A DNA stretch of 64,000 bases from Scrofimicrobium canadense (GTDB lineage: Bacteria; Actinomycetota; Actinomycetes; Actinomycetales; Actinomycetaceae). The notes beneath the pieces are model-generated. The model was not told where the DNA came from. It ran no database searches and worked only from the letters and a program-made list of their open reading frames with translations. The position numbers were made by a program, and so were the translations under genes. Positions 9,822 to 19,296 of this stretch are shown here, one piece after another. Position 1 is the stretch's first letter. Every line of letters begins with the position of its first letter. Where the stretch lies: NCBI RefSeq assembly GCF_009696615.1, contig NZ_VULO01000013.1, positions 19,645 to 83,644 of the forward strand, written 5' to 3'.

Positions 9822-10770
9822 GATAAGTCCCCATTGCTCGAGAGAAATCCTCATTTACTAGTACCCCGTTCACCGCACTCCCGGTGAAGGCTCCTGCCCC
9901 GACAGACATAGGAACGTTGGCGAAAGGGGTCACCAATTGCCAATAGCCCATATCCTGGGGTGCCTTGTTTTGCCGGTTGGGTCGACTTCCAAGACGGACC
10001 CAGATGAAAAAGGAAGTTCCGTCCGTGAAAGAGCTAGGTCATCCAGGAACTCATTGCGAGGGATCGTTTGGGGCGCGAGCAATATGGCGTCAAGGTCGAT
10101 TTCTTGCCCTGTGGATGTTCGGACGAAATCGATGGTGTTACCTTGTCCTACGACGTGTGTCACTTTCGCGGATACGAGGCGAATGCCGCGTGAACGTAGC
10201 TTCTTTTCTTCGTCGGGATCAAGTGGCCCAAGATTCGCAGTAAAAACGGTGACCTGGTCGCTCCATTGCCGCGCGAGCTGAGCGTGGTGAAGGGAGGCTG
10301 GTGAGGTTGCGAGAACACCAATGTGCTGGTCTTTGACTTCCCACCCGTGACAGTAGGGGCAGTGGAAAACTGCCGAGCCCCATCGTTCCTGCAAACCAGG
10401 AATTGCTGGGAGTGCGTCATCTACTCCTGTTGCCACTATGAGGGCTCGCGCAATATACGTTGATCCGTCGGCAAGAATTACCTTCACACCACCGTCACAG
10501 TCACTGACAGACTCTACGGTCGGGTTGATAACGCGGCCTCCGTAGAGACGAATTTCTTCTCTTCCTGTGCGTAGTAGTTCTCCCGGTGGGGTTCCTTCGT
10601 TGCCAAGGACGCCATGCATATGCGAGGCGTAGCGATTTCTCGGTTCCCCTGAGTCAATCACAAGGACTTTTCTTCTGGCGCGGGCCTAGTAGCAGGGCGG
10701 CTGATAGGCCGGCAGCTCCGCCGCCAGCAACAATAACGTCCCAATCGTTGGGGAGTGACTCGATCTTCAT
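9814..10770 (-). pseudogene. Thioredoxin-reductase-like FAD/NAD(P) oxidoreductase, two frameshifts
   Basis: Read in three successive frames from the ATG at 10770 this is a TrxB-like flavoprotein of about 318 residues: an FAD-binding GGGAAGLSAAL near residue 15, then IDSGEPRNRYASHMHG, a redox motif CPYCHGWE (CxxC), and a C-terminal WAIGN followed by VPMSVGAGAFTGSAVNG. An extra base in the CCC run near 10682 shifts the frame after LLLG, and a missing base near 9932 shifts it again after WAIGN; the correct third frame runs to TGA at 9814-9816. The CxxC and both nucleotide-binding regions are still encoded, so loss is recent or the breaks are sequence errors. Family: pyridine nucleotide-disulfide oxidoreductases of the small TrxB-like type, often paired with methyltransferase genes. 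Confidence 0.85.
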
Positions 10771-10889
10771 GAGAACCATTGTCAGGGACCTTGGTCTCAT
10801 CAGCAAGAGCTCTTGCTATTTTGGCAAACCGGTAGTGGTGTGTATTCCTCATTTGTTGAAAACACTGTTGGTGACGTACTCTCAAGGCG

Positions 10890-11870
10890 ATGTCGGATAA
10901 CGTAACAGCAGGAGAAACATCCCAACAAAGTCGCGGTGGATTAGCCGCAGGTCTCGGAGCCTATCTTCTGTGGGGATTCTTGCCACTGTACTTCTTGGTG
11001 CTTGCTCCTTCAGGGGCACTGGAGATTGTGGCGCATCGAATAATCTGGAGTCTGGTGTTCTGCCTGATTCTCGTGACAGTAACCCGGTCGTTTTCTCAGG
11101 TCTGGAAGATATTGCGCAACGGGAGACTTCTAGGTCTTTTCGTTGTCGCCGCGATACTCATAGCAGTTAACTGGGGAACCTATGTCTGGGCGATAGAGAC
11201 CCACCATACGGCTGATGCGGCACTCGGCTACTTCATTAACCCCATCGTCACATCACTACTGGCGGTGGTGGTGCTCCGTGAACGACTACTACCCGCTCAG
11301 ATAGTTGCCCTGTCACTCACGGTCGTGGCTGTCATCGTGATTGCTGTTGGCTACGGACGCCTGCCGTGGATTTCACTAGTTTTAGCTTTTTCCTTCGGAA
11401 TATATGGATTGGTGAAAAATCGCGTCGGCTCGCACGCTCCTGCGATTGCGGGACTCACCATGGAGACTCTTATCCTTACCCCACTCGCCGCGTGCTATTT
11501 GGGCTTTCTTGCATTTCAGGGAGCAGCAACATGGGGGGCAGCAGGGGAGTACGTCAATGCTGGATGGTTGATAGTGTTACTCACTCTGTCCGGGCCAATC
11601 ACCGCGGTCCCGTTGCTTCTTTTCGCCGCAGCGGCGCGCAGACTGCCATTAGCGACATTGGGCTCCTTGCAATACTTGGCCCCTATTATGCAGCTGACTA
11701 TTGCCGTGGTGGTGATGAAAGAACCGATGCCAACTAGCCGCTGGGTAGGTTTCATTCTGGTGTGGATAGGGCTCATAGTATTGAGTTCAGATGCCATTAT
11801 GCGCGCTCGCCGAAAAAATAGAGAACAAGCCGGTCTGGCAAACCCGTCAGTGCGAGCCGAGAAGTCGTAA
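10890..11870 (+). CDS. rarD: RarD-type EamA/DMT transporter
   Basis: A 326-residue membrane protein with about ten hydrophobic helices. Features of the RarD branch are the N-terminal [29 protein letters not shown] near residue 45 and NWGTYVWAI. The Gly-rich LWGFLPLYF element and the single-protein ten-helix layout are family traits. RarD proteins are usually annotated as chloramphenicol-sensitivity permeases, but their true substrate is uncertain. CAAGGCG precedes the ATG closely. The gene is divergent from the broken oxidoreductase, with 119 bases between starts. Confidence 0.88.
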   Translation: MSDNVTAGETSQQSRGGLAAGLGAYLLWGFLPLYFLVLAPSGALEIVAHRIIWSLVFCLILVTVTRSFSQVWKILRNGRLLGLFVVAAILIAVNWGTYVWAIETHHTADAALGYFINPIVTSLLAVVVLRERLLPAQIVALSLTVVAVIVIAVGYGRLPWISLVLAFSFGIYGLVKNRVGSHAPAIAGLTMETLILTPLAACYLGFLAFQGAATWGAAGEYVNAGWLIVLLTLSGPITAVPLLLFAAAARRLPLATLGSLQYLAPIMQLTIAVVVMKEPMPTSRWVGFILVWIGLIVLSSDAIMRARRKNREQAGLANPSVRAEKS

Positions 11871-11909
11871 AGCGTCGCGACAATCACGACTCGCACCCAC
11901 AAATGGACG

Positions 11910-12719
11910 TTAGCCTTCCGAGGGAACTCCACCATTCATCCATACAGACGAAAAAGGCGCATGCGACGAAACAGCATTTCTCACTGCATTGGTGACAACC
12001 TGCTTTGCCACGGCAGCGGCATCGTGAATGTCTGTTCCTTTAGCAAGCTCAGCGGTAACAGCCGCAGCGAATGTGCAACCGGCCCCGCTGACTCTTTCTT
12101 CACCAATTTTGGGCTCGCTGAGAACCATCATGGTCTCGCCGTCGTAGAGAACGTCGATGGCGTCGGGACCGGGGAAGTCCATGCCTCCCTTGACAATGAC
12201 GTAGCGAGGACCCAGGGCGTGGATCCTACGTGCGGCCTCCTCCAGATCCTCAATAGTATTTAGCTCGTCCATATTCGCTAGGGTGCGTGCCTCAAAATTG
12301 TTGGGAGTGATGACCGTGGAGAGGGGAAGAATCTTCTCGCGCAATGCGGTATCGGTATCTAATGCGACACCGGGCTCTTGGCCTTTACAGATGAGTACTG
12401 GGTCGAGTACAACGTGTCTCCACGCTTGCTTGGTCAATGCCGTGGCAACAGTATCAATTGTCGCGGGTGTTCCCAGCATCCCAATTTTTACGACATCAAG
12501 GTCATGACAGGCCGTAGCAGCCTCAATCTGATCTGCGATTACTTGTGGATCAATGGGAACAAAACGGTGAGCCCAATTGTTGTTGGGATCAAAAGACACG
12601 ATGCATGTGATGGCACCGATTCCATACGTCCCTAGACGCTCAAAAGTCTTAAGGTCGACCTGGATGCCTGCGCCTCCAGTTGCCTCTGATCCTGCGATTA
12701 CATATGCCATATGAGTCAT
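11910..12719 (-). CDS. pdxK: PdxK-type pyridoxine/hydroxymethylpyrimidine kinase
   Basis: A 269-residue ribokinase-superfamily enzyme, full length for the ThiD/PdxK group. Seen: AYVIAGSEATGGAGIQVDLKTF at the N-terminus, KIGMLG near residue 78, DPVLICKG near 107, ITPNNFEA near 136 and the catalytic anion hole/base motif GEERVSGAGCTFAAA near 206-220 (the family GTGC or GAGC). The pattern CKG and the overall spacing match the Gram-positive PdxK/ThiD2 type more than ThiD proper, so pyridoxal or pyridoxine salvage to PLP is the better guess. An internal ATG three codons downstream is an alternative start. Confidence 0.85.
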   Translation of the reverse strand: MTHMAYVIAGSEATGGAGIQVDLKTFERLGTYGIGAITCIVSFDPNNNWAHRFVPIDPQVIADQIEAATACHDLDVVKIGMLGTPATIDTVATALTKQAWRHVVLDPVLICKGQEPGVALDTDTALREKILPLSTVITPNNFEARTLANMDELNTIEDLEEAARRIHALGPRYVIVKGGMDFPGPDAIDVLYDGETMMVLSEPKIGEERVSGAGCTFAAAVTAELAKGTDIHDAAAVAKQVVTNAVRNAVSSHAPFSSVWMNGGVPSEG

Positions 12720-12916
12720 TCAGTAATAGTATGACGGCTTTCGTAGTATGCCTAGTGCGTCCTAGTCGATGGAACGAGTAAAAATGACGATGTTCTAAAA
12801 AGCCTGTTGAAAGAGAGTTGAACCTCAAGGCAAGTAGTTAAGGATCGTTGATCTGGACTAATCTAGAATCTCTAAGCTATCACCGCACCAGAAGTGGAAT
12901 AGAACGGAAAAATTTC

Positions 12917-14356
12917 ATGCCCCACATGCAGAGCGCCGGCGCGACCATTGCACCAGAAGGCGACGGAAAACTCAGACGCGACCTGAAAAACCGGCACATT
13001 CAAATGATTGCTCTGGGGGGAGCGATCGGAACAGGTCTTTTCTACGGATCAGCGTCTTCAATCCAGCTAGCTGGCCCATCGGTACTTGTTACCTACCTCT
13101 TCGGAGGTTTGGTGATTTTTTTGGTGATGCGAGCTGTGGGGGAGATGTCTGTTCATACACCTGTTGCGGGGGCATTTAGCCACTATGCCTATCAGAACTG
13201 GTCCCCGCGCGCCGGGTTCATCTCCGGATGGAACTACTGGTTCAACTATGTGTTAGTTGCCATGTCAGAGCTGTCAGTGGTTGGAATCTACATCAACTAT
13301 TGGTTTCCAGCGGTTCCCACGTGGCTTACTGCAGCCTTCTGCATCTTTTTTATTACGGTAATTAACCTGGTCAGCGTCAAAGCCTTTGGTGAATTTGAAC
13401 TTTGGTTTGCTTTAGTCAAAGTTGCGGCAATCATAGGGATGATTGTTTTGGGTGTTTTTGTGGTCATCAAGGGCACAACCTCTAATCCCGATCTCCCGCC
13501 ACCCAGCTTCACGAATCTGTGGGAGTTCGGGGGATTCTTCCCCAATGGGATCAGTGGAGCGTTCATGGCTCTGGTCGTCGTAATGTTTTCTTTCGGTGGG
13601 ATCGAACTCATTGCGATCACAGCGGGAGAAGCCCAAAATCCTGCACGCACGATCCCTAAAGCAATCAACCAGGTGATCTACCGCATTCTCCTCTTCTATA
13701 TCGGGTCGTTAGCAGTCATTATGGCGGTCATTCCATGGACAAAGATTGACGGAGAACTCAGTCCATTTGTACAGATATTCGACAGTGCAGGCATTTCTGT
13801 TGCCGCTCACATTCTCAATTTTGTTGTGTTAGCCGCAGCCCTATCCGTGTATAACTCTGGCCTCTACTCGAACGGCCGAATGTTGTATTCCCTTGCTGGG
13901 CAGGGCAATGCGCCCAAGGCCTTCACAAAGGTTTCGTCACGAGGAACGCCGTATGTTGGGGTATTGGCATCTTCGGCAGTGACAGTTATTGCGGTCATCG
14001 TGGTCATGATTTGGCATGACTTTGCATTCAACTACATGCTTTCTATTGCTCTTATTGCAGGCATCATCAACTGGATGATGATCATGATTACGCAGTGGAA
14101 GTTTCGACGCAGGATTGGGCCTGACGAAGTCAAGAAACTCACGTTCCGTTTGCCAGGCGGCACTTTCAGTACCGTATTCGTGATGGTGTTCCTTGCGATT
14201 GTCGTAGTACAGATGGCACTCTCACCCAACTACCGCATGGCTGTCATTATTGGTCCACTATGGCTCATCCTTTTGGCAGTCTCGTATGAGGTCAAACGCA
14301 AAAGGAACGAAAAATCAGAGAGAGTTGTTTCGCAGTCTGCAGAATCGGAGTCTTAG
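12917..14356 (+). CDS. Amino-acid permease, APC superfamily (AAT family)
   Basis: A 479-residue protein with twelve predicted membrane helices. The AAT signature LKNRHIQMIALGGAIGTGLFYGS lies at the start of helix 1, and SFGGIELIAITAGEAQNP is the conserved helix 6-7 region. This branch contains GABA, proline, and D-Ala/D-Ser/Gly permeases (GabP, ProY, CycA); I cannot assign the substrate. I start at the ATG at 12917 rather than a TTG at 12848, because 23 extra residues there do not look like the family. It converges on, and overlaps by four bases, the next gene on the minus strand. Confidence 0.9.
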   Translation: MPHMQSAGATIAPEGDGKLRRDLKNRHIQMIALGGAIGTGLFYGSASSIQLAGPSVLVTYLFGGLVIFLVMRAVGEMSVHTPVAGAFSHYAYQNWSPRAGFISGWNYWFNYVLVAMSELSVVGIYINYWFPAVPTWLTAAFCIFFITVINLVSVKAFGEFELWFALVKVAAIIGMIVLGVFVVIKGTTSNPDLPPPSFTNLWEFGGFFPNGISGAFMALVVVMFSFGGIELIAITAGEAQNPARTIPKAINQVIYRILLFYIGSLAVIMAVIPWTKIDGELSPFVQIFDSAGISVAAHILNFVVLAAALSVYNSGLYSNGRMLYSLAGQGNAPKAFTKVSSRGTPYVGVLASSAVTVIAVIVVMIWHDFAFNYMLSIALIAGIINWMMIMITQWKFRRRIGPDEVKKLTFRLPGGTFSTVFVMVFLAIVVVQMALSPNYRMAVIIGPLWLILLAVSYEVKRKRNEKSERVVSQSAESES

Positions 14357-15261
14357 GATTCCGCGTCAATTTCTTGCAAAACCCGTAGGGCGACAGTGGG
14401 TTCTAACTGCTCTACATAAGCCAGCACGGCAGGGCGCAGGCCATCTGCGTGCGAAGTTCCCAATGCCACATTGACTGTATGTCCGCCTGCTACTTGGACA
14501 AGGTGAATGCCAGCGGCAACATCCCAAGGTGCAAAGCTGACTCCCAGCACGCACGAGAGTCGACCAGCGGCGACATGTGCAAGGTCAACCGCACCCGCCC
14601 CTAGTCGCCGAATTGCCATATATGCGTCGGATAGCTCTATGAAACGCCTGGAAGCTGCGTCCTTGTCACCTAGAAAAGCGCGGGGCCCCGGATAGTAGGT
14701 GGAAATTGCTGCCTGAGATTCAAAAGCGGGCCCACTGGACCGCAGCGGACTGCGCCTACCCTCCGCATCGATGAGCCACGCCTCCTCCAGATTTGCAGCA
14801 AAAATTTCGGAGGTCATGGGTGTAGAGATCACTCCGGCAACTACCTGGCCATCTAGCTCTACGCCTATGGAAGTGCCAAAATAGTGGCTTCCCGAGGCGA
14901 AGTTCGCGGTTCCATCGATAGGATCAACGATCCACCGCACCCGATTAGCCAGGTAAGTGGCCCCTTCACCAAGTGGCTCAGAACCAGACGAACCCGGCAA
15001 AATCTCTTCACCCATTTCTTCTCCGAGAAATCGCGACCCAGGAACTGTAGCGCCTAAGAAATCTTTGAGGAGGTTTTCTACAGCACGATCGTGAACCGTT
15101 ACCGGGTCGTGGAGGTCTCGTTTTGTGTTGAATTCACTCACGGTGCCTGCGGCTGCCCGTAGATAGGGAACTACACTTTGAGCCGCCTCGACAGCGAAAT
15201 TTGCCAATTCATCTGCTAAAAATGCTTTAGTTGTAACCACAGTCCTATTGTAGGGGGACAT
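14353..15261 (-). CDS. Inositol monophosphatase family protein
   Basis: A 302-residue phosphatase of the IMPase/FBPase/SuhB superfamily. The metal-binding motifs are present: FLGEEMGEE, WIVDPIDGTANFASG and the C-terminal APWDVAAGIHLVQVAGG. Members hydrolyse inositol-1-phosphate, histidinol phosphate or related substrates in a Mg-dependent reaction; which applies here is unknown. The ATG at 15261 (MSPYNRT) fits the family start better than an ATG at 15318. Its end overlaps the convergent permease gene by four bases, so no separate terminator lies between them. Confidence 0.87.
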   Translation of the reverse strand: MSPYNRTVVTTKAFLADELANFAVEAAQSVVPYLRAAAGTVSEFNTKRDLHDPVTVHDRAVENLLKDFLGATVPGSRFLGEEMGEEILPGSSGSEPLGEGATYLANRVRWIVDPIDGTANFASGSHYFGTSIGVELDGQVVAGVISTPMTSEIFAANLEEAWLIDAEGRRSPLRSSGPAFESQAAISTYYPGPRAFLGDKDAASRRFIELSDAYMAIRRLGAGAVDLAHVAAGRLSCVLGVSFAPWDVAAGIHLVQVAGGHTVNVALGTSHADGLRPAVLAYVEQLEPTVALRVLQEIDAES

Positions 15262-15446
15262 AACTGAGTGAGAAATAACAGCTTCTCTCTTTGGATGATT
15301 GGGCTCAACGTGGCACAATAAGTTCTTGTACTCAAACTATGCGGACCCTCTCGCTGCATAAGTTTGCGTTCCGGGAACAATCTGCTGATGAAACCCACCA
15401 TGAGCCGGTCAAGTACCAACACAAGTTAGCTAGGAGTTCCACAACA

Positions 15447-15911
15447 GTGGCAGTAAGAATTCGTTTGAAGCGCATGGGAAAAATCCATGCCCCCTTCTAC
15501 CGTGTCGTTGTCGTCGATTCACGCAAGAAGCGTGATGGTCGTGTGATCGAAGAGATCGGTACCTACGACCCGATGCCCAATCCCTCAAAGATTCATATTG
15601 AGTCAGATCGTGCACTGTACTGGTTGGGTGTTGGCGCACAGCCCTCTGATACGGTGCGTAAGTTACTGGTCCTCACCGGAGATATTGCACGTTTCAACGG
15701 CAAAGAAGACGCCGTGAGCCGTGTAGAGATTTCTGAGGTTGACCGTGCGGCTGCCGCCAAGGAAGCTATCGAAGCTGCCGAGGCGACTGCTGAAAAGAGC
15801 AAAGCTAAGTTTGCTGAAGAAAAAGCAAAGACTGAAGCTGCTGAAAAGGCTGAGGCTGCAACCGATGAGGCTGCTGAGTCTGATGCTGCAGCAGAGGAAG
15901 CTGGAGAGTGA
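15447..15911 (+). CDS. rpsP: 30S ribosomal protein S16
   Basis: The N-terminal 85-100 residues are a typical S16 ([30 protein letters not shown], then IEEIGTYDP and [17 protein letters not shown]). S16 sits in the 30S body and helps assembly. Start: GTG at 15447, ten bases after AGGAG at 15432-15436. The total is 154 residues; the C-terminal 50-55 residues are a low-complexity Ala/Glu/Lys tail common in actinobacterial S16. First gene of the run rpsP-khpA-rimM-trmD. Confidence 0.97.
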   Translation: MAVRIRLKRMGKIHAPFYRVVVVDSRKKRDGRVIEEIGTYDPMPNPSKIHIESDRALYWLGVGAQPSDTVRKLLVLTGDIARFNGKEDAVSRVEISEVDRAAAAKEAIEAAEATAEKSKAKFAEEKAKTEAAEKAEAATDEAAESDAAAEEAGE

Positions 15912-15914
15912 CCC

Positions 15915-16145
15915 ATGCTGGCTGATGCCCTAGAACACCTGGTGGGCGGGATCGTTGATCATCCGGATGATGTTCGTGTCACGCAGCGTAAGCAGCGTCG
16001 CGGCCAATTGTTGGAGATTCACGTTAATCCCGAGGACCTAGGCCGAGTGATTGGCCGTAACGGCCGCACCGCGCGGGCATTACGGACCGTCATTTCTGCT
16101 ATCGCATCGCGCGGCTATGTCCGCGTCGACGTTGTCGATAGCTAA
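15915..16145 (+). CDS. khpA: KH-domain RNA-binding protein KhpA
   Basis: 76 residues, full length for KhpA. It holds a single KH domain with the RNA-contacting GXXG loop in VIGRNGRTARALR. KhpA binds RNA broadly, usually with KhpB, and affects cell division and envelope regulation in Gram-positives. It begins three bases after the rpsP stop, and the order S16-KhpA-RimM-TrmD is the standard one, so co-transcription is expected. Confidence 0.94.
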   Translation: MLADALEHLVGGIVDHPDDVRVTQRKQRRGQLLEIHVNPEDLGRVIGRNGRTARALRTVISAIASRGYVRVDVVDS

Positions 16146-16167
16146 AAGCCGCGTATAGATGCGCTGA

Positions 16168-16196
16168 GCGGACTCCAGATTTCTTCTGGGGTCCGC
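16168..16196 (+). terminator. Stem-loop between khpA and rimM
   Basis: A 12-bp stem (GCGGACTCCAGA against TCTGGGGTCCGC, with one G-T pair) and a five-base loop lie 22 bases after the khpA stop. The downstream sequence TTTGCTATG is only weakly T-rich. It could be a weak terminator or an attenuating element reducing rimM-trmD expression relative to rpsP. Confidence 0.5.
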
Positions 16197-16241
16197 TTTG
16201 CTATGTCTAGCGTTCTTAGGGAAGAAGGTAATCTGATAGTC

Positions 16242-16736
16242 ATGGAAAATATGGTGATTGCGGCGCGCGTTGGAGCTCCCAAGGGACTCAAAGGAGAAGT
16301 ATCTCTTCATATACGCACCGATCGTGTCGATGAAGTTTTCGCTGTGGGCGCGCAAGTGCACTCAACCTGCGCAGATTTTCCGGTTCTTACCGTGGAACGC
16401 CTCACCTGGGGGAAGGATAAGGCCTTGGTCTTTTTTGAGGAGGTTCGCACCCGGAATGATTCAGAAACACTGCGAGGCGCGGACATTATTGTTCCAGCCG
16501 AAGTTGAAGATGACGCGTGGTATTCGCACCAGCTGGAAGGCCTGGCGGCGATTTCCTCAAGTGGTGAGCGGTTGGGGACAGTGAAGAAACTAGATTTTGG
16601 CTCTGCGCAGGATCGTCTGATTGTCGATACTGAATCGGGCGAGGTAATGGTGCCCTTTGTGGAAGAAATCGTCCCGGAGGTCGACCTCGGCAATGGAACA
16701 ATAACTGTCGATCCGCCAGAAGGGCTATTTGAGTGA
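16242..16736 (+). CDS. rimM: Ribosome maturation factor RimM
   Basis: A 164-residue RimM: N-terminal IAARVGAPKGLKGEVSLHIRTD and a C-terminal PRC-barrel segment ending IVPEVDLGNGTITVDPPEGLFE. RimM aids assembly of the 30S head. I take ATG at 16242; an ATG three codons later (16251) is equally possible, and a GAAGAAGG lies somewhat far upstream. The stop overlaps the trmD start (GTGA). Confidence 0.93.
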   Translation: MENMVIAARVGAPKGLKGEVSLHIRTDRVDEVFAVGAQVHSTCADFPVLTVERLTWGKDKALVFFEEVRTRNDSETLRGADIIVPAEVEDDAWYSHQLEGLAAISSSGERLGTVKKLDFGSAQDRLIVDTESGEVMVPFVEEIVPEVDLGNGTITVDPPEGLFE

Positions 16737-18001
16737 CACTGTGCTTTGATGTCATCAGTATTTTCCCCCAGTACTTCCAGCCACTTGACCTGTCATTGCT
16801 TGGCAAAGCGCAAGAATCTGGGCGGGTACAGATCAACGTCCATGATTTGAGGAACTGGGCTGAAGGGACTCACCGCAGCGTCGATGATTCGCCGGCAGGT
16901 GGCGGAGCTGGCATGGTGATGCGTGCTGATGTGTGGGGGCGAGCCATTGATACCGTTCGCAAGCCCGGGAGGTCTGTCCTAGCTATCCCTACCCCCAGTG
17001 GCCAGCTGCTCAACCAGCGCCTGGTGGAACGCCTCGCCCAGAGTGAACAGGTCGTTGTCGCATGTGGCCGATATGAAGGAATCGACGCCAGAGTTGCAGA
17101 ATACTATGACAATGTCGTGGAGTTTTCGTTGGGTGACTATGTGCTCAACGGTGGGGAAGTAGCAGCATTGGCACTCATTGAGGCGACAGCTCGTCTTCAA
17201 GAGGGTTTCATGGGAAATGCGCAATCGCTGATGGAAGAATCCCATTCAGAAGAAGGCTTGTTAGAGTATCCCGCTTACACAGCCCCCCAACAGTGGCGCG
17301 GCCACGAGATTCCCGCGGTGCTCAAATCTGGAGATCACAAAGCGATTGCCAGGTGGCGCAGAGACCAATCATTGCGGCGCACTGCGCGGCGCCGTCCCGA
17401 TCTCCTTGCGTCGCTGCAAGGACTTGACTCTCGCGACCGACAAATTCTTGCGGAAGAGGGGTGGCTACTGGTTCCGCAACTGGCCCCTGTTGTCATTGAA
17501 GAAGCGTCGGTTAGTGACATTCCTGACCTGGCGGAACTAGCCGCACGTACCTTTCCAGATGCGTGTCCTCCGGGAATCCCAGATAAAGAAAACAATCGTT
17601 TCTTAGAAGAAAACCTCAGTGAGGACGCATTCACTCGGTACTTAGAGCACCCCGATGAGTGGAGAGTATTAGTGGCTCGTGTCCCTCACGGGATTGTCGC
17701 TTATACACTTACTGGAATGAACGCCCCGGAAGAATTTCACAGGCCGGGGGCAGCCTATCTCTCGAAATGCTACACCGACAGAGAGTACCGTGGATCAGGA
17801 GTCACCAGCGCCTTGGTGGAAAAGACGGTCCAGCTATGCCAGGCGGATGCGATTGTCCTTGCCACAAACATTGGCAATAAGCGCGCCGCTAAATTCTACC
17901 GACGGATGGGATTTCGCAAAGCGGGGCGCCGAAAGTTTTTCATCGGCAATTATGAAAACACCGATGATACTTTCGTGCGCGATCTCACGCACAAAAGTTA
18001 G
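16733..18001 (+). CDS. trmD: TrmD tRNA (guanine-37-N1)-methyltransferase fused to a GNAT acetyltransferase
   Basis: Residues 1-245 are TrmD, the SPOUT-class enzyme that makes m1G37 in tRNA: DVISIFPQYF, SVDDSPAGGGAGMVMR, CGRYEGIDARVAEYY, SLGDYVLNGGEVAALALIEA (the trefoil-knot SAM site) and PAYTAPQQWRGHEIPAVLKSG. Residues about 250-422 are a GNAT N-acetyltransferase module (EASVSDIPDLAELAARTF at its start, CYTDREYRGSGVTSALVEKTV as the acetyl-CoA loop, ATNIGNKRAAKFYRRMGFRKAGR at the end). Start is GTG, overlapping the rimM stop. The reading frame is continuous across the junction. The GNAT substrate is unknown; the fusion suggests a translation-linked target, but this is inference. Confidence 0.94.
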   Translation: MTLCFDVISIFPQYFQPLDLSLLGKAQESGRVQINVHDLRNWAEGTHRSVDDSPAGGGAGMVMRADVWGRAIDTVRKPGRSVLAIPTPSGQLLNQRLVERLAQSEQVVVACGRYEGIDARVAEYYDNVVEFSLGDYVLNGGEVAALALIEATARLQEGFMGNAQSLMEESHSEEGLLEYPAYTAPQQWRGHEIPAVLKSGDHKAIARWRRDQSLRRTARRRPDLLASLQGLDSRDRQILAEEGWLLVPQLAPVVIEEASVSDIPDLAELAARTFPDACPPGIPDKENNRFLEENLSEDAFTRYLEHPDEWRVLVARVPHGIVAYTLTGMNAPEEFHRPGAAYLSKCYTDREYRGSGVTSALVEKTVQLCQADAIVLATNIGNKRAAKFYRRMGFRKAGRRKFFIGNYENTDDTFVRDLTHKS

Positions 18002-18093
18002 GTCGAATGGCGCAGGTATGGCAAACTAAAACTCTGGAAACCAGGTGTATCCTGCCGCAGGGGGACACCATGAGGGGACCAGAGACGATCGTA

Positions 18094-18107
18094 GCGGGAA
18101 TTCCCGC
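18094..18107 (+). promoter_or_regulatory. Small palindrome in rplS leader
   Basis: GCGGGAATTCCCGC is a perfect inverted repeat about 45 bases upstream of the rplS start. It may form a hairpin in the leader of the L19 mRNA or be chance; no regulator is assigned. Confidence 0.25.
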
Positions 18108-18152
18108 ATAACTGACGCAAATGACCTGCGGCATGTGTGTCTTGGAGCTGAA

Positions 18153-18500
18153 ATGCAAAAGCTAGATGTAGTAGACGCAGCTTCTCTGCGTGAGGACATT
18201 CCTCCTTTCCGTGCCGGTGACACCGTCAAGGTTCACGTGAAAGTTGTTGAAGGTAACCGCAGTCGTGTCCAGATTTTCCAGGGCGTTGTAATTGCCCGTC
18301 GTGGTCACGGTGTTTCTTCTACTTTCACCGTTCGTAAGATTTCTTTCGGTGTTGGTGTTGAGCGTACTTTCCCGGTGCACTCTCCTTCAATCGAGACAAT
18401 CGAAGTTGTTACCCGCGGTGACGTTCGTCGCGCCAAGTTGTACTACTTGCGTGATCGTCACGGCAAGGCAGCCAAGATCAAAGAGCGCCTCGATCACTGA
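18153..18500 (+). CDS. rplS: 50S ribosomal protein L19
   Basis: 115 residues, full length: [31 protein letters not shown], then [25 protein letters not shown] and [10 protein letters not shown]19 sits at the 30S-50S interface. The ATG at 18153 follows a GGAG at short spacing and gives the family's normal N-terminus; upstream in-frame starts only add non-conserved residues. The codon pattern is that of a highly expressed gene. Confidence 0.97.
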   Translation: MQKLDVVDAASLREDIPPFRAGDTVKVHVKVVEGNRSRVQIFQGVVIARRGHGVSSTFTVRKISFGVGVERTFPVHSPSIETIEVVTRGDVRRAKLYYLRDRHGKAAKIKERLDH

Positions 18501-18520
18501 CCGGCGCTGTGAACTGAGCC

Positions 18521-18550
18521 CCCTGCGTGCGCGTAGGGGGTAACTTTTTT
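18521..18550 (+). terminator. Rho-independent terminator after rplS
   Basis: A stem formed by CCCCTGCG and CGTAGGGG is followed at 18545-18550 by six T residues. It sits 20 bases after the rplS stop and separates the ribosomal gene from lepB. Confidence 0.8.
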
Positions 18551-18573
18551 CTGTAGCGAGTAAGGTGGGACTG

Positions 18574-19296
18574 ATGGAATACGACTCGCCCGAAGAAATA
18601 CGACTGCCTAAGCGCTCCGAGATTGGCAAGAGGCCGCGCAGAACAGCGACAAGCCGCATTGGTAGAGGACTCATGGAAGTCCTCATTGTCTTAGTGTTAG
18701 CCACTGTGACATCCATGGTCATACGGTTCTTTGTTCTGCAAGTCTATTCCATTCCATCTTCCTCAATGACGACGACGTTGCAGGTTGGAGATCGTATTGT
18801 AGTCAACCGGCTTCCCGTATTGGGAAAACAAATCGAACGTGGGGATGTCGTTGTTTTCTCTGACGACAACCACTGGCTCAATAACGACGGCTCCCCCCTA
18901 GGCATGTGGCAGCAAGTTGGACAATTTATGGGCATCGTTCCAGCCAATGGCGAAGATGTCCTTGTCAAGAGAGTGATTGGTATGGGTGGAGACACCGTCG
19001 AATGCTGCACCGATGCGGGTGAAATCACTGTTAATGGAGTGCCGATCACCGAAGATTATCTGATTGAGGGGGCAAGACCCGCTGATACGGAGTTCTCTGT
19101 TGTAGTCCCAGAAGGAAAAGTCTGGGTCATGGGGGATAACCGCCAGCATTCTGCCGATTCGCTGTATCACTTTAATAACGGCGGTGATGCTTTCGTTGAT
19201 GAGTCTGCGGTAATTGGCCGTGTGTGGGGAGTTGCCTGGCCCTTGAATCATTGGTCGAGTGTTGGCAGCCGCAAGACCTTTGACGATGTCCCCTGA
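18574..19296 (+). CDS. lepB: Signal peptidase I
   Basis: A 240-residue type I leader peptidase: an N-terminal cytosolic Arg/Lys-rich stretch, one membrane anchor (about residues 31-52), the catalytic Ser64 in IPSSSM and general-base Lys132 in VLVKRVIGMGGDTV, then the box E motif VMGDNRQHSADS. It removes signal peptides at the outer face of the membrane. AAGGTGGG upstream supports the ATG at 18574 over the GTG at 18565. It overlaps rnhB by 11 bases. A second, SipW-like signal peptidase lies at 52940-53494. Confidence 0.95.
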   Translation: MEYDSPEEIRLPKRSEIGKRPRRTATSRIGRGLMEVLIVLVLATVTSMVIRFFVLQVYSIPSSSMTTTLQVGDRIVVNRLPVLGKQIERGDVVVFSDDNHWLNNDGSPLGMWQQVGQFMGIVPANGEDVLVKRVIGMGGDTVECCTDAGEITVNGVPITEDYLIEGARPADTEFSVVVPEGKVWVMGDNRQHSADSLYHFNNGGDAFVDESAVIGRVWGVAWPLNHWSSVGSRKTFDDVP

